Part shown: piece by piece, positions 7,681 to 15,900 of the stretch
How positions within the stretch are numbered: the first letter of the stretch is position 1
Layout of the letters: every line of letters starts with the position of its first letter
From: Pseudomonadota bacterium
GTDB lineage: Bacteria; Bdellovibrionota; Bacteriovoracia; Bacteriovoracales; Bacteriovoracaceae
Length of the DNA stretch: 49,034 bases
Assembly (NCBI GenBank): GCA_027487685.1
Contig: JAIYDC010000104.1
Span: 1-49,034 of the forward strand
Direction of reading: 5' to 3'
Position numbers and translations under genes: made by a program
Notes under the pieces: generated by a model
The model's database searches: none
Told to the model about the DNA's origin: nothing
The model's input: only the letters and a program-made list of their open reading frames with translations

Positions 7681-9366
7681 CTAAGTTTCGGGGCCTTCAG
7701 CACTTCCACGAAGTGATTTGTTTCCGGTGCCTTCCGCACTAGTTTCTGGTGCTGAGTTTGTTTCAGTTTCCGTGCTTTGAAGCGCCGAAAGTCGCTCATT
7801 GAGCTTGGCTTCGTTGAGCTTTTTAAATTCCTCTGTCTCGGCCACAACCTTTGCGTCGTGCTGACGGAAGAAAACAGAGTTAACGAAACGGCGGAGTTCC
7901 TGCTTATCTTCTTCTCCCAGAGCATGAATAACCCCCAGGTACTCCGGAATCTTACCAGACGCCTTGAGCGGAAGGACGTGGAGCGAAAAACCTACCGGGG
8001 TCTGAAGCCTGAGGATTGTTCCAGGAGCAAGGGGAGTTTCAGTCGCAAAAATCACGTCGCATTCGGATATCTTCCGGATTGTGATAGGGAACACAATCTG
8101 CGCCAGCGAAACGGAATTACTCTTTCCAAGAAAAAGTATCTCTGGAGCCTCCTCTTTCGGCAGCGCTTGAAGAAGCTTTTTCTCGAAGGCATCGGCCATC
8201 CGCAAAAGGAGTTGGACCGAAATCTCATTCTCAATCGCCATGACCTTATCATACTGGAGCTCGGCCTGGAGCTCCTTAGAGGGAGTGGTACAGTTAAACA
8301 CCACAATAAACGGAGGTGAGGACAATGGCCCAGTCTTTATGACCTCAATCAGGCCTACGAGCTCTTTGCGGCGGTTCTTACCCTCGGGAGTCTCGTTGGA
8401 ATCCAGGGCGAAGGCGATGACATCTGGGCGGTGTCGACGCAGTTCTGCGTCTATAGAACGGAAAAATGGCAGGCAACGGATGGTATAAGGAAATCGATCC
8501 GAGCGCTGTTGATCGCGATAGAAGCTGTGGGAGCGGTCGACCACGAGGACTTTGGCCCGCTTCTCCTTCGAGTTACTCGCTCGGTCCAGAAGCCAGGTTC
8601 GAAGTTCAGTCCGTCGCCGGTCGATCTCCTGCAAGCGCTCAATACTTTTCTCTTCAGCATCACCATCGGACATGCCCTCTGGTGGAATGAACTCGTCGAC
8701 GAATAGAAATTCTGCATCGACGGCATAGTTGAACTGATAAAAGATATTGCTCTGTGAGACTGATTTCACAAAAACATGTTGGGAGGGAATGAGTTCCCTG
8801 AGCGCCGGAGCGAGGAGAAGTCTCACTCTCGAGGCTTTCTCAAGACGCTGATCTGTCTCGAAGTGGACCCCATCCGAATGGAAGTAGCCGATTTTGACGG
8901 GAAGTCCTGCCTCGAATTCGTCATTAAGCGTGGCGGTCGCAAAGTCGTGGCCTTTTTTATCTGGCTTTTCGGAAGCTAGGATCCTTGAGACCCCATACAC
9001 GACATCAAAAGTTTCCGAGCTCTTGATGTAGACTAAGTTCACGCCAGTGGCGATGGTCTCGGCCAGGACCTCTGGTGCCGACAGGTAGTCCACCAGTCCC
9101 ACCGTCACGAGCTTATGCTCCATTGTCGTTCTGACAATGATGCGAGCAAGGTGGAGACAGTCATCCACTGATTTTGACAGGTCCACAAAAACGCAGTCAG
9201 GACGTGCCTCGAAGACTTGGATCAGGAGTGACTGGATTTCTCTCTCGTTCTTTCCAAACATCCGGCGGAATTCGATTTCAAGGTCACTCTTTTGAGAAAA
9301 CTCGCCTTGAAGGGCCTTAAAGTAGGCTTCGTCGTCACCGAGGTAAAAGAACAACATCTTTGACAT
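7681..9366 (-). CDS. two receiver-like domains plus PilZ-like C-terminal domain
   Basis: Product of 561 residues from the ATG at 9366. Residues ~4-125 look like a degenerate response-regulator receiver: a hydrophobic strand, CVFVDLSKS with the phosphoacceptor-like Asp, and VYIKSSE with the conserved-type Lys. Residues ~245-375 repeat the pattern (KVLVVDRSHSF, VIAFALDSNE). Residues ~395-490 resemble PilZ (IRKISECDVIFATETPLAPG, then a short strand set ending FVNSVFF), though the canonical RxxxR and DxSxxG signature is not clean, so c-di-GMP binding is uncertain. The tail beyond 500 is charged and disordered. No output DNA-binding domain is present. A leaderless promoter precedes it. The role is probably signalling; the domain calls are my pattern reading. 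Confidence 0.55.
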   Translation of the reverse strand: MSKMLFFYLGDDEAYFKALQGEFSQKSDLEIEFRRMFGKNEREIQSLLIQVFEARPDCVFVDLSKSVDDCLHLARIIVRTTMEHKLVTVGLVDYLSAPEVLAETIATGVNLVYIKSSETFDVVYGVSRILASEKPDKKGHDFATATLNDEFEAGLPVKIGYFHSDGVHFETDQRLEKASRVRLLLAPALRELIPSQHVFVKSVSQSNIFYQFNYAVDAEFLFVDEFIPPEGMSDGDAEEKSIERLQEIDRRRTELRTWLLDRASNSKEKRAKVLVVDRSHSFYRDQQRSDRFPYTIRCLPFFRSIDAELRRHRPDVIAFALDSNETPEGKNRRKELVGLIEVIKTGPLSSPPFIVVFNCTTPSKELQAELQYDKVMAIENEISVQLLLRMADAFEKKLLQALPKEEAPEILFLGKSNSVSLAQIVFPITIRKISECDVIFATETPLAPGTILRLQTPVGFSLHVLPLKASGKIPEYLGVIHALGEEDKQELRRFVNSVFFRQHDAKVVAETEEFKKLNEAKLNERLSALQSTETETNSAPETSAEGTGNKSLRGSAEGPET

Positions 9367-9372
9367 AAACAA

Positions 9373-9400
9373 ATAATAGCACGGTTAGGAGCTAGATCAA
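9373..9400 (-). promoter_or_regulatory. sigma70-like promoter giving a leaderless transcript
   Basis: On the minus strand, TTGATC (9395-9400), a 16-base spacer and TATTAT (9373-9378) end 6 bases before the ATG at 9366. No Shine-Dalgarno is present between, so transcription probably begins at or next to the start codon. Confidence 0.6.
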
Positions 9401-10059
9401 TTTTTCAAGGACTTAAGTTCTTTTAAATAACCAACATAGGCCTGGGATGCCTTGTCTCTGTGGATCCCGAAGTGGTGAATCTGCTGCTCCAAGTAGGCAG
9501 CTCCGGTCCCCCCTTCCCAGATTTTCTGTCCATAAGGATGAACTTGAGGGCCAGAACCCGGGCCTAAGACTAGGATCGGGTAAAACTGTCCGTCCTCGAA
9601 AATGACCTCTTCGTGCAGAAGGGTCACCTTCAAAGTCACAAGCAGGTTTCGTAGCTCGAGGAGCTTCCTATGGGGAGAAATGACAAAGTGGGAACTTACC
9701 TCGAGCTGTGGGAGGAGCGCAGATATGATGGATCCAATTTCATCTCCACCCATACCAGCAATAAAGATTTTGTTCTCTCTCGTGTTTATTTTTAGATTCT
9801 GTCCTTCGCAATGATGAATAAAAAGACGGTCTTCCGTAATATACGAAGCATTCTTAGCTAACTGAAGAGTCAGCTTTTCGATAACGGCCGAAGATGGATC
9901 TACGAAATGGATTGAGTTCACTGGATCATCATAAAAAGATAGCCCAAGTAGGCCGTGATCACAGCCAATATCCCAGATATGCCTAGCTCCCGCGCCAGAG
10001 CTCCGTAACCGAGTGAGCCGAGCGGAAAGATGCTCTCCTTCTCGTCTAGAAGAACTCAT
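9397..10059 (-). CDS. TrmK-like tRNA (adenine-N1) methyltransferase
   Basis: Product of 220 residues. Seen: SAM-binding motif I WDIGCDHGLLG near residues 29-39, acidic motif II IHFVDPS, and the family-typical FIAGMGGDEI around residue 98. This matches COG2384 (TrmK), which methylates N1 of A22 in tRNA; substrate assignment is by family. The ATG at 10059 is chosen over the in-frame start at 10140: the extra residues are low quality and lie inside the upstream gene, and SARLTRL at the N terminus matches the usual family start. It overlaps the upstream winged-helix gene by 14 bases. Confidence 0.8.
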   Translation of the reverse strand: MSSSRREGEHLSARLTRLRSSGAGARHIWDIGCDHGLLGLSFYDDPVNSIHFVDPSSAVIEKLTLQLAKNASYITEDRLFIHHCEGQNLKINTRENKIFIAGMGGDEIGSIISALLPQLEVSSHFVISPHRKLLELRNLLVTLKVTLLHEEVIFEDGQFYPILVLGPGSGPQVHPYGQKIWEGGTGAAYLEQQIHHFGIHRDKASQAYVGYLKELKSLKN

Positions 10060-10471
10060 CGTAGTGCTGGCCAAACTTCCCGTCGAGGTCTTCAGTAAAG
10101 TACTTTCTGATAAAGTATTGTCCCATGCGGACAGTCTCAATCAGTCCGTAATTTTCTAGAGATCTCAGGTCGCTTCCAAGCTGATCCGTCGTCGTCCCAA
10201 GAAGGACACAGAGCTCGGCGTAGGAATTAAGAGGGCCTATACCGTGGGCCTTGTAAAGGTTGGGGCGGCACCAGATTTGACGGTAAAGGTACATGAGGAG
10301 AGTTATTTCATGCCTATTAAGTTTGTACTCATGGAGAACAACGTCAAAAAAAAGGTCCGGAATCTCGCTAGCAGAGGCAACAGCATTAGGACCCAGACTA
10401 GATTTTTGAAGTTGATCGGTCTTTTTCTTCCGAAAATTGAATTGAGTTAGGACAGAGCGGATGTCTTCCAT
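10046..10471 (-). CDS. winged-helix-like DNA-binding protein
   Basis: Product of 141 residues. The start ATG at 10471 has AGGAGG 4 bases upstream and is chosen over a longer start at 10516. Residues ~45-125 read as a winged helix: LNRHEITLLMYLYRQI, then SYAELCVLLGTTTDQLGSDL as the likely helix-turn-helix, then SLENYGLIETVRMGQYFIRKYF as wing. The organisation resembles replication-initiator and phage DnaD-like N-terminal domains. No effector domain is seen. It is translationally linked to the tRNA methyltransferase gene by a 14-base overlap. Target genes unknown. Confidence 0.55.
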   Translation of the reverse strand: MEDIRSVLTQFNFRKKKTDQLQKSSLGPNAVASASEIPDLFFDVVLHEYKLNRHEITLLMYLYRQIWCRPNLYKAHGIGPLNSYAELCVLLGTTTDQLGSDLRSLENYGLIETVRMGQYFIRKYFTEDLDGKFGQHYDEFF

Positions 10472-10633
10472 AAATCCTCCTAAAAATAGTATGTAGTGAA
10501 GTGACAAGAAATACAATAGATCTCATTGACGGGAAGTAATTGCCCCTCCCCTTCCCTCTTTTTCCGACCACTCAGCTCAAGTTTCTTCTAATTTAACCGA
10601 ACTGTCTTTATCAGGTTTAGTCCAGGAGATTAG

Positions 10634-11692
10634 ATGCTTAGGCCGCTGACCATTATTCTACCCCTTTTGCTAGTTTCATGCGGAGGTCTAAGCTATTTTA
10701 CGCAACCCGAGGAGTCCTCCAGGGACCGTAAGGTGGCATCCCTGGCCCTTGAGCGCCTTATTTCGACGGAGGAAGCGAGCTTCGAAGAAGATATCGACGA
10801 GCGTCTCCTCTCCCTTCACCGCTATTATGTCCTGACTCAGAGGAACCTTTTAAAGTTGGAACAAAACCTAGCTTCACTCCAGCGTTCAGTCTCTGCCGAT
10901 CCCGCCTACCATTCCCTTCTCGCCCTGAGGACCCAGGTCGAGGAGCTCGAGATGGATCTGATTGATGCCTATCAGAGCACACAGGGTAAACAGGGCACTA
11001 GTAGGTCCCTAGTCCTCGAGAAAATTCGGTCTTTCTCCCAACGGGGACAAATTGAGGCCCTCTCAGTTCATAATCTTGCAAAAAGACTTGGGTATTCGTT
11101 GTCCGTGGCCGAATTCGATGCAGGCGAAGTCGAGATCGATGCGGCGTACCGGCAGCTTGTGAAGGCCCCAGAATTTCAAATCTTTGAAAAGAACATTGAT
11201 CATCTCTCTCACGTACTGGAAGTCGGACCCAGAAATCGAGCACCCGCCAGCATGTCCCAGAGGGTCCTATGGCCTGCCAAGGTCTGGGCCCTCGCCTTCT
11301 CAGTCAGGGGGAAAGAACATTTGCCACAGAAGATCACCGCTTACCTTAAACGATTTGAAATCTCTGCCAGCATTTATCGAAGCTCCGGTGAGTCGCTCCC
11401 ATTGGCGTTAACCCAGGCCAAAGAAACGGGCCTGTCGGGGATCTCGAACATCGATGCCCTTGACTGGGCCCCACAGACAGCTGATAGAATTATAAAAAGA
11501 ACGAAGTTGATGCTCCAGAGAGCTCAAAGGGATGCAGGAGTGATTTATTTCCATGAAACCTATGGGCGTAGTAGTACCGCCGCGACGGTGATTATGGAAG
11601 AGCTCTCCCGAAGCGCTGGACGAATCTGTGCTCTAGAAAAAATTGTTAACGACATTAACCAGGGTCAAATAAAAATATGCTCAAAAGACTAG
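10634..11692 (+). CDS. lipoprotein with degenerate polysaccharide-deacetylase (NodB)-like domain
   Basis: Product of 352 residues. Lipobox LLVSC with Cys16, so a predicted lipid-anchored envelope protein. Residues ~50-115 are heptad-rich and probably coiled coil. Residues ~217-337 follow the order of a NodB domain: a strand WALAFSVRG where active enzymes have TFDDGP, helix plus strand FEISASIY (usually ATFF), DW at 277-278, and VIYFHE (usually IxLHD) near 303-308, then a final helix and strand. The catalytic Asp pair is replaced, and the metal-binding HxxxH segment seems deleted. This suggests a non-enzymatic glycan-binding or scaffold role, by inference. AGGAG precedes the ATG; the next lipoprotein gene overlaps by 16 bases. 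Confidence 0.6.
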   Translation: MLRPLTIILPLLLVSCGGLSYFTQPEESSRDRKVASLALERLISTEEASFEEDIDERLLSLHRYYVLTQRNLLKLEQNLASLQRSVSADPAYHSLLALRTQVEELEMDLIDAYQSTQGKQGTSRSLVLEKIRSFSQRGQIEALSVHNLAKRLGYSLSVAEFDAGEVEIDAAYRQLVKAPEFQIFEKNIDHLSHVLEVGPRNRAPASMSQRVLWPAKVWALAFSVRGKEHLPQKITAYLKRFEISASIYRSSGESLPLALTQAKETGLSGISNIDALDWAPQTADRIIKRTKLMLQRAQRDAGVIYFHETYGRSSTAATVIMEELSRSAGRICALEKIVNDINQGQIKICSKD

Positions 11693-12210
11693 TCATCCTC
11701 CTGGGCCTCGCCTCGTGTGCCTCTCTTCCTCCCCCAGTCCCCTCACGGCCAGCGAGCACAGGGGTGGAGGTCACTCCTGCCGTTGCCAAGGAGTTCTCCC
11801 GAGGAGAAATTATTCTGGCGACCGAACTTCTAACCCGAATCTTTGATCAGCAAATGGCCCCACTCGCCTGCGTGGCCGATACGGATGAGGCGCAGCTTCT
11901 TCTGAGAACCCTTCGTCCTCGGATGGAGGTCGTGATTGACGACATGGAAGCTTTGCTCGACGACACTAAGGAAATTGACCAGCTCATTCGGTCTTGTGAT
12001 CAAAACTGCACCTGTGAATACGTAGACGAACTCCTCCGCGAACACCTCGTGAACCTCTCTAAATCTCAGCGCAAACTCCTTACCGTCAAAAAGTCCGACA
12101 AGGAGCTGTCCCGTTGCATGAACTTTGTCCAATCAACGTTTTGCCAAGGTGAACTCTTTAACACCTTAGATAAAGAGAAATCAGACTTTAGCTTTGAAGA
12201 AGCGCCCTAA
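11677..12210 (+). CDS. lipoprotein of unknown function, cysteine-containing
   Basis: Product of 177 residues with a lipobox (LGLASCAS, Cys14) followed by a proline-rich linker. The mature domain is helical, with six cysteines including a tight SCDQNCTCEY cluster near residue 108-117 and two more (SRCMNF, STFCQG), which suggests disulphides in the periplasm. No family recognised. It overlaps the preceding lipoprotein gene by 16 bases, so the two are probably made together and may interact. Its 3' end overlaps proC convergently by 23 bases. Confidence 0.65.
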   Translation: MLKRLVILLGLASCASLPPPVPSRPASTGVEVTPAVAKEFSRGEIILATELLTRIFDQQMAPLACVADTDEAQLLLRTLRPRMEVVIDDMEALLDDTKEIDQLIRSCDQNCTCEYVDELLREHLVNLSKSQRKLLTVKKSDKELSRCMNFVQSTFCQGELFNTLDKEKSDFSFEEAP

Positions 12211-12967
12211 GCTCCCGGGCGCGTCTGCGTCCGGCCTCTATACCCTCGCCCAAAAGCTTGGGAAGTTGTGCCCGCCACTCGTCGAGCACGGCGATCGTGA
12301 CTCCGCCCTTTGAAGTCACGGCACTCACCATCTCCTCCAAAGACTCCTTCCCCGCCAGCGATCGCGCGGACCCCTTCAGAACTTGGCGCACCAGTTTCTC
12401 CCGCTCCTCACTTGAAAGGGCGGTGAAAGATTCTCCAAGGCGACGGGCAAATTCGTAAAAAAACGCGGGCCCCGAGCCAGTAAGAAGTGTGAGTTCGTCC
12501 AGTGCGGCCTCTTCAACCACAAGTGAATGACCCAGCTTACTAAAGAGAGTTTGAAATGAGGAAAGGCGCCCCTTAGACGAGGCGGACGAAATCAAGACGA
12601 CCCCGTCATTGAACTGCACCGGAAGATTCGGCATAACCCGAATAAGGTCCTTGGCCTGAAGGGTACGGAGCTGATCCGCCTCAGGAAGTGCGGCCAAAAT
12701 ACTCACAAAGAGTGATTCGCGAAATCCATCTCCTAATGTTGCCCTAAGCTCCATGAGCTGTTGGGGTTTACAACCCACTAGGATCCAGTCTGGATTCTTC
12801 ACGGCCGTGAGGTCGGATACTGCACGCGCTCCAACCTTACCGGCGAGTCTAGAGGCCGAGGTTCCGGACGGAGAATAGATCATCCAATCCGAGAGGTTCT
12901 CCGTCTTTCGAAGACCGGTAAGAATCGCATCCACCATTTTTCCTGCACCAAGAACTAACACTCTCAT
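12188..12967 (-). CDS. proC: pyrroline-5-carboxylate reductase
   Basis: Product of 259 residues, the usual size. It catalyses NAD(P)H-dependent reduction of 1-pyrroline-5-carboxylate to proline in the cytoplasm. Seen: N-terminal Rossmann motif VLGAGKM (residues 5-11), GCKPQQL (the usual VKPQ motif), VRVMPNLPVQFNDG (family MPNTP), and the substrate-site LLTGSGPAFFYEF near 161-173. Its ATG overlaps the stop of putA by 4 bases, which is unusual because PutA oxidises proline through the same intermediate. Confidence 0.92.
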   Translation of the reverse strand: MRVLVLGAGKMVDAILTGLRKTENLSDWMIYSPSGTSASRLAGKVGARAVSDLTAVKNPDWILVGCKPQQLMELRATLGDGFRESLFVSILAALPEADQLRTLQAKDLIRVMPNLPVQFNDGVVLISSASSKGRLSSFQTLFSKLGHSLVVEEAALDELTLLTGSGPAFFYEFARRLGESFTALSSEEREKLVRQVLKGSARSLAGKESLEEMVSAVTSKGGVTIAVLDEWRAQLPKLLGEGIEAGRRRARELRALLQS

Positions 12968-15900
12968 GCGTTAAGCTCCAGGGGTGCTCCATGCCTCATG
13001 GTGTTCACTGCCAGGGACCTCATCCACACGAACTGATCAAGCACCTGAACCGGGTCCGCGAGCGAAACGCCGTCGACCTCGGAGAGGATCAGCCGCATAG
13101 TTTCCGAAAGAGCACTGCCTTCGAAGATACTCTTGTAAAGGACGTCACGGTATTGAACGAAGTGCCCCGCGTAGATGAAGCTGTAGCTTGAAGAGCGCAG
13201 AAGTGTTTCCAAAGAATCCGGTGAAATCAAAGTACAGTCGACATTTGATTTAGAGAATCCTGCTTTCCACGCCAGGTCCAGGATGCCCTTCCAAGTTTGA
13301 TAGGCCTCTTCGGTCACGCAGGCCACAGAAACTCCTGTTCCAAGTGCCAGCGCACCCAGAAAGTAGTGAATCGACTTCACACTGGGCCTTCCCGATACCG
13401 CCACAAACAAGCCGGCATCCTTGATGATGGATTTATCGTTGTAAGAGAGCTGACCCGGGATCACAAAATTCAAATGCCGCCCGGTGAGGTGGGACTCAAT
13501 ATGGGCCATGATCCAATCCACAAACTGCGTGATCTGGGCCTTCTCTTTCTCGTTAACAGTGCCCATGAAGAGCTCATAGCGCTCGAGGAAGGAACGCCCA
13601 AAATATTCGAAACGAGAGGCCCGCCCAGAAACGGAGATAAGTGACGCACGAGGCGTCAAAAGCTGGTACCCGGAATCCTTGGCCCAGATCGCCTCAAGCG
13701 TCTCTGTGTCCTGCGCTGAAAGGAGATAGTGGAATTCTTTAACGTACTCAGTTCCACCGGCCTTTGGCCCGGTGCCAGACATTTTAAAGCCTCCAAAAGG
13801 CTCAATCGCCACCCGTGCACCAGTATTAGGTCGATTCACGTAGAGGTTGCCGGCACGAAGGAACTTCAAGAGGAAATCGATATCATCCTGGGATTGGGAA
13901 TAGATTCCACCGGTCAATGCATATTCTGTTCCATTGAACAGCTCTACCGCCTCGATCATGGACTCGTACTCAGTGACGTGAAGCACGGGCCCGAAGATCT
14001 CGCGTTGGGCCCAAGACTCTTTCTTCCGTGCCTGATGGGGAGTCAGCTCAAAAAGAGCAGGGCCGACACAGAAACCAGGGAGTTTTTCGAAGGAGCGGTC
14101 AATGAGAATTTTACCGTGGGTCCGGATGGCCTCATCTTTTGCTTGTTCTACCGCCCGGCGGACACGTTCTTGATCTTCGCGACTGATCAGGGGATTAACC
14201 GAGGTCGCGGGATCCAGTGCCTCGCCAACCTTAAGATCCTTGATCGCCTGAACCAGACGGTTCACGAGGGCATCCTTAACTTCACGGTGGACGATGACTC
14301 GGGAAGCGGCGGAGCACTTCTGACCTGAGTGCCCAAAGGCAGCATAGAGAATGCCGGAAATAGTTTCATCGAGCTCGCAGTTGTTGGTGACGATGATAGC
14401 GTTCTTTCCGCCCATCTCTGTGATGACCTTCTTCTGCATAGGTATTTGGTGGAAATAATGCTCAATGATGCTTTTAGCGCCATGCTTGTAGATCCAAGTC
14501 CCCACGGACTTAGATCCGGTGAAAACTACACCAGCAGTCCGCGGGTGTGTGACAATTGGGGCCCCAACAACTTCGCCATCTCCTAAGATGACTGAAAAAA
14601 TATCTGCCGGAACTCCGGCCTCAACCAAGAGGCGATGAAGTTCAATACCAATGAGGGGTGTTTGTTCCGCAGGCTTTAAAATGACGGCGTTCCCCGCCAC
14701 CAGCGGTGCAACGGTCATTCCACAGGGAATCGCAAGAGGAAAATTCCACGGAGCGATCACGGCCATGACTCCACGGTTAGTTACCTTCTGAGGACCCAGC
14801 TGTATTGCGATTTCCTGTCGGGCATAGAAACTAATAAAGTCGATCGCCTCGTCTACATCGGCCAGGGCCTCGGTCATGGTTTTACCGGCCTCGAAAATAA
14901 TAAGTGACGCCAGGGCGTTCCGACGAATGAGCATAAGATCTGCTGCTCGGAGCATGACAGAAACACGGTAAAGCGCCATCGACTGCTTCGCCCACCAACT
15001 TCCAGCGAGGGCCTTCTCTGCCTCTTCCACAGCGCGGATCGCATCAAGGCTTGTGTGTTCACGAACCGTGCCTACGATAAGCTCAGGCCGGGAGCTGCAG
15101 ACGATTTTAGTTTCTGGGGAATTTCGGAATTCCTCTTGTCTCTGGGCAAGCTTACCACCAAGTGTTTCGATAGCGGATTCAAGACCACTCAGCTCTTTAG
15201 GTACATAAAGCTTAAGGGGCCGAGCAGGAGCAAAGTCACTTCGAATCTGGGTCAGAAAAGAATCGTACTGAAGTGTTCCAGACTTCTTCTTCTGGAGATG
15301 AACTTCAACCGGAGAAATGAGGCCCGAGGCTTTTTGGTGGGAGCGCATGATAGAAAGAACTCCGACCTGAGAGGAATTCTCCATGATCCGACGAACAAGG
15401 TACGCCATGCCCACTAGGAGATTTCCAATCGGCATGTAATTTCTTGTGGGCCAGCCCATCTTGGCCAGTCCATGAGAGAGCGCCTCGTAGGTCATGTGAA
15501 GACACTGGTGCTCGATCACTGGAGCGGTGGGGAAGCGAAGGGTGCGAACCGCTTCGACGAAAGCGTGGTCCTGAAGATTATGTGACCCAACGGCCAGTTG
15601 AATGAAGGGGTGGTGCTTGAGGGCAAGGTAGGCTATCTGTCGGAAGTGAAGGTCGCTCTCTTCTTTATTGAGAAACTGAGGAGGCGTGAACTGATGGGCC
15701 TCCCCCTCGATAGTTTCAGCATCCCAATAAGCACCTTTCACCAAACGGATAGGCATCCGCAGATTCCGCTGTTTCGCCAGCTCGGCCACATCCAGAAGGT
15801 GCTTCGCACCGTCCCTCAGGTAGGCCTGAACCACGATCCCCGTCTGGGCGTAATCTTTGAGTTCGGGAGTTTCAAGGAGTACTTTACCATAGATCCGGAG

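Noticed and set aside
10060-10140. 27-residue N-terminal extension of the TrmK-like protein
   Set aside because: It is low-complexity and lies inside the upstream winged-helix gene; the family begins near SARLTRL, after the ATG at 10059.
14329-14586. Open frames opposite putA and other long genes on the complementary strand (several of 60-200 codons)
   Set aside because: They follow codon composition of the true gene on the other strand and have no ribosome-binding site or family signature.
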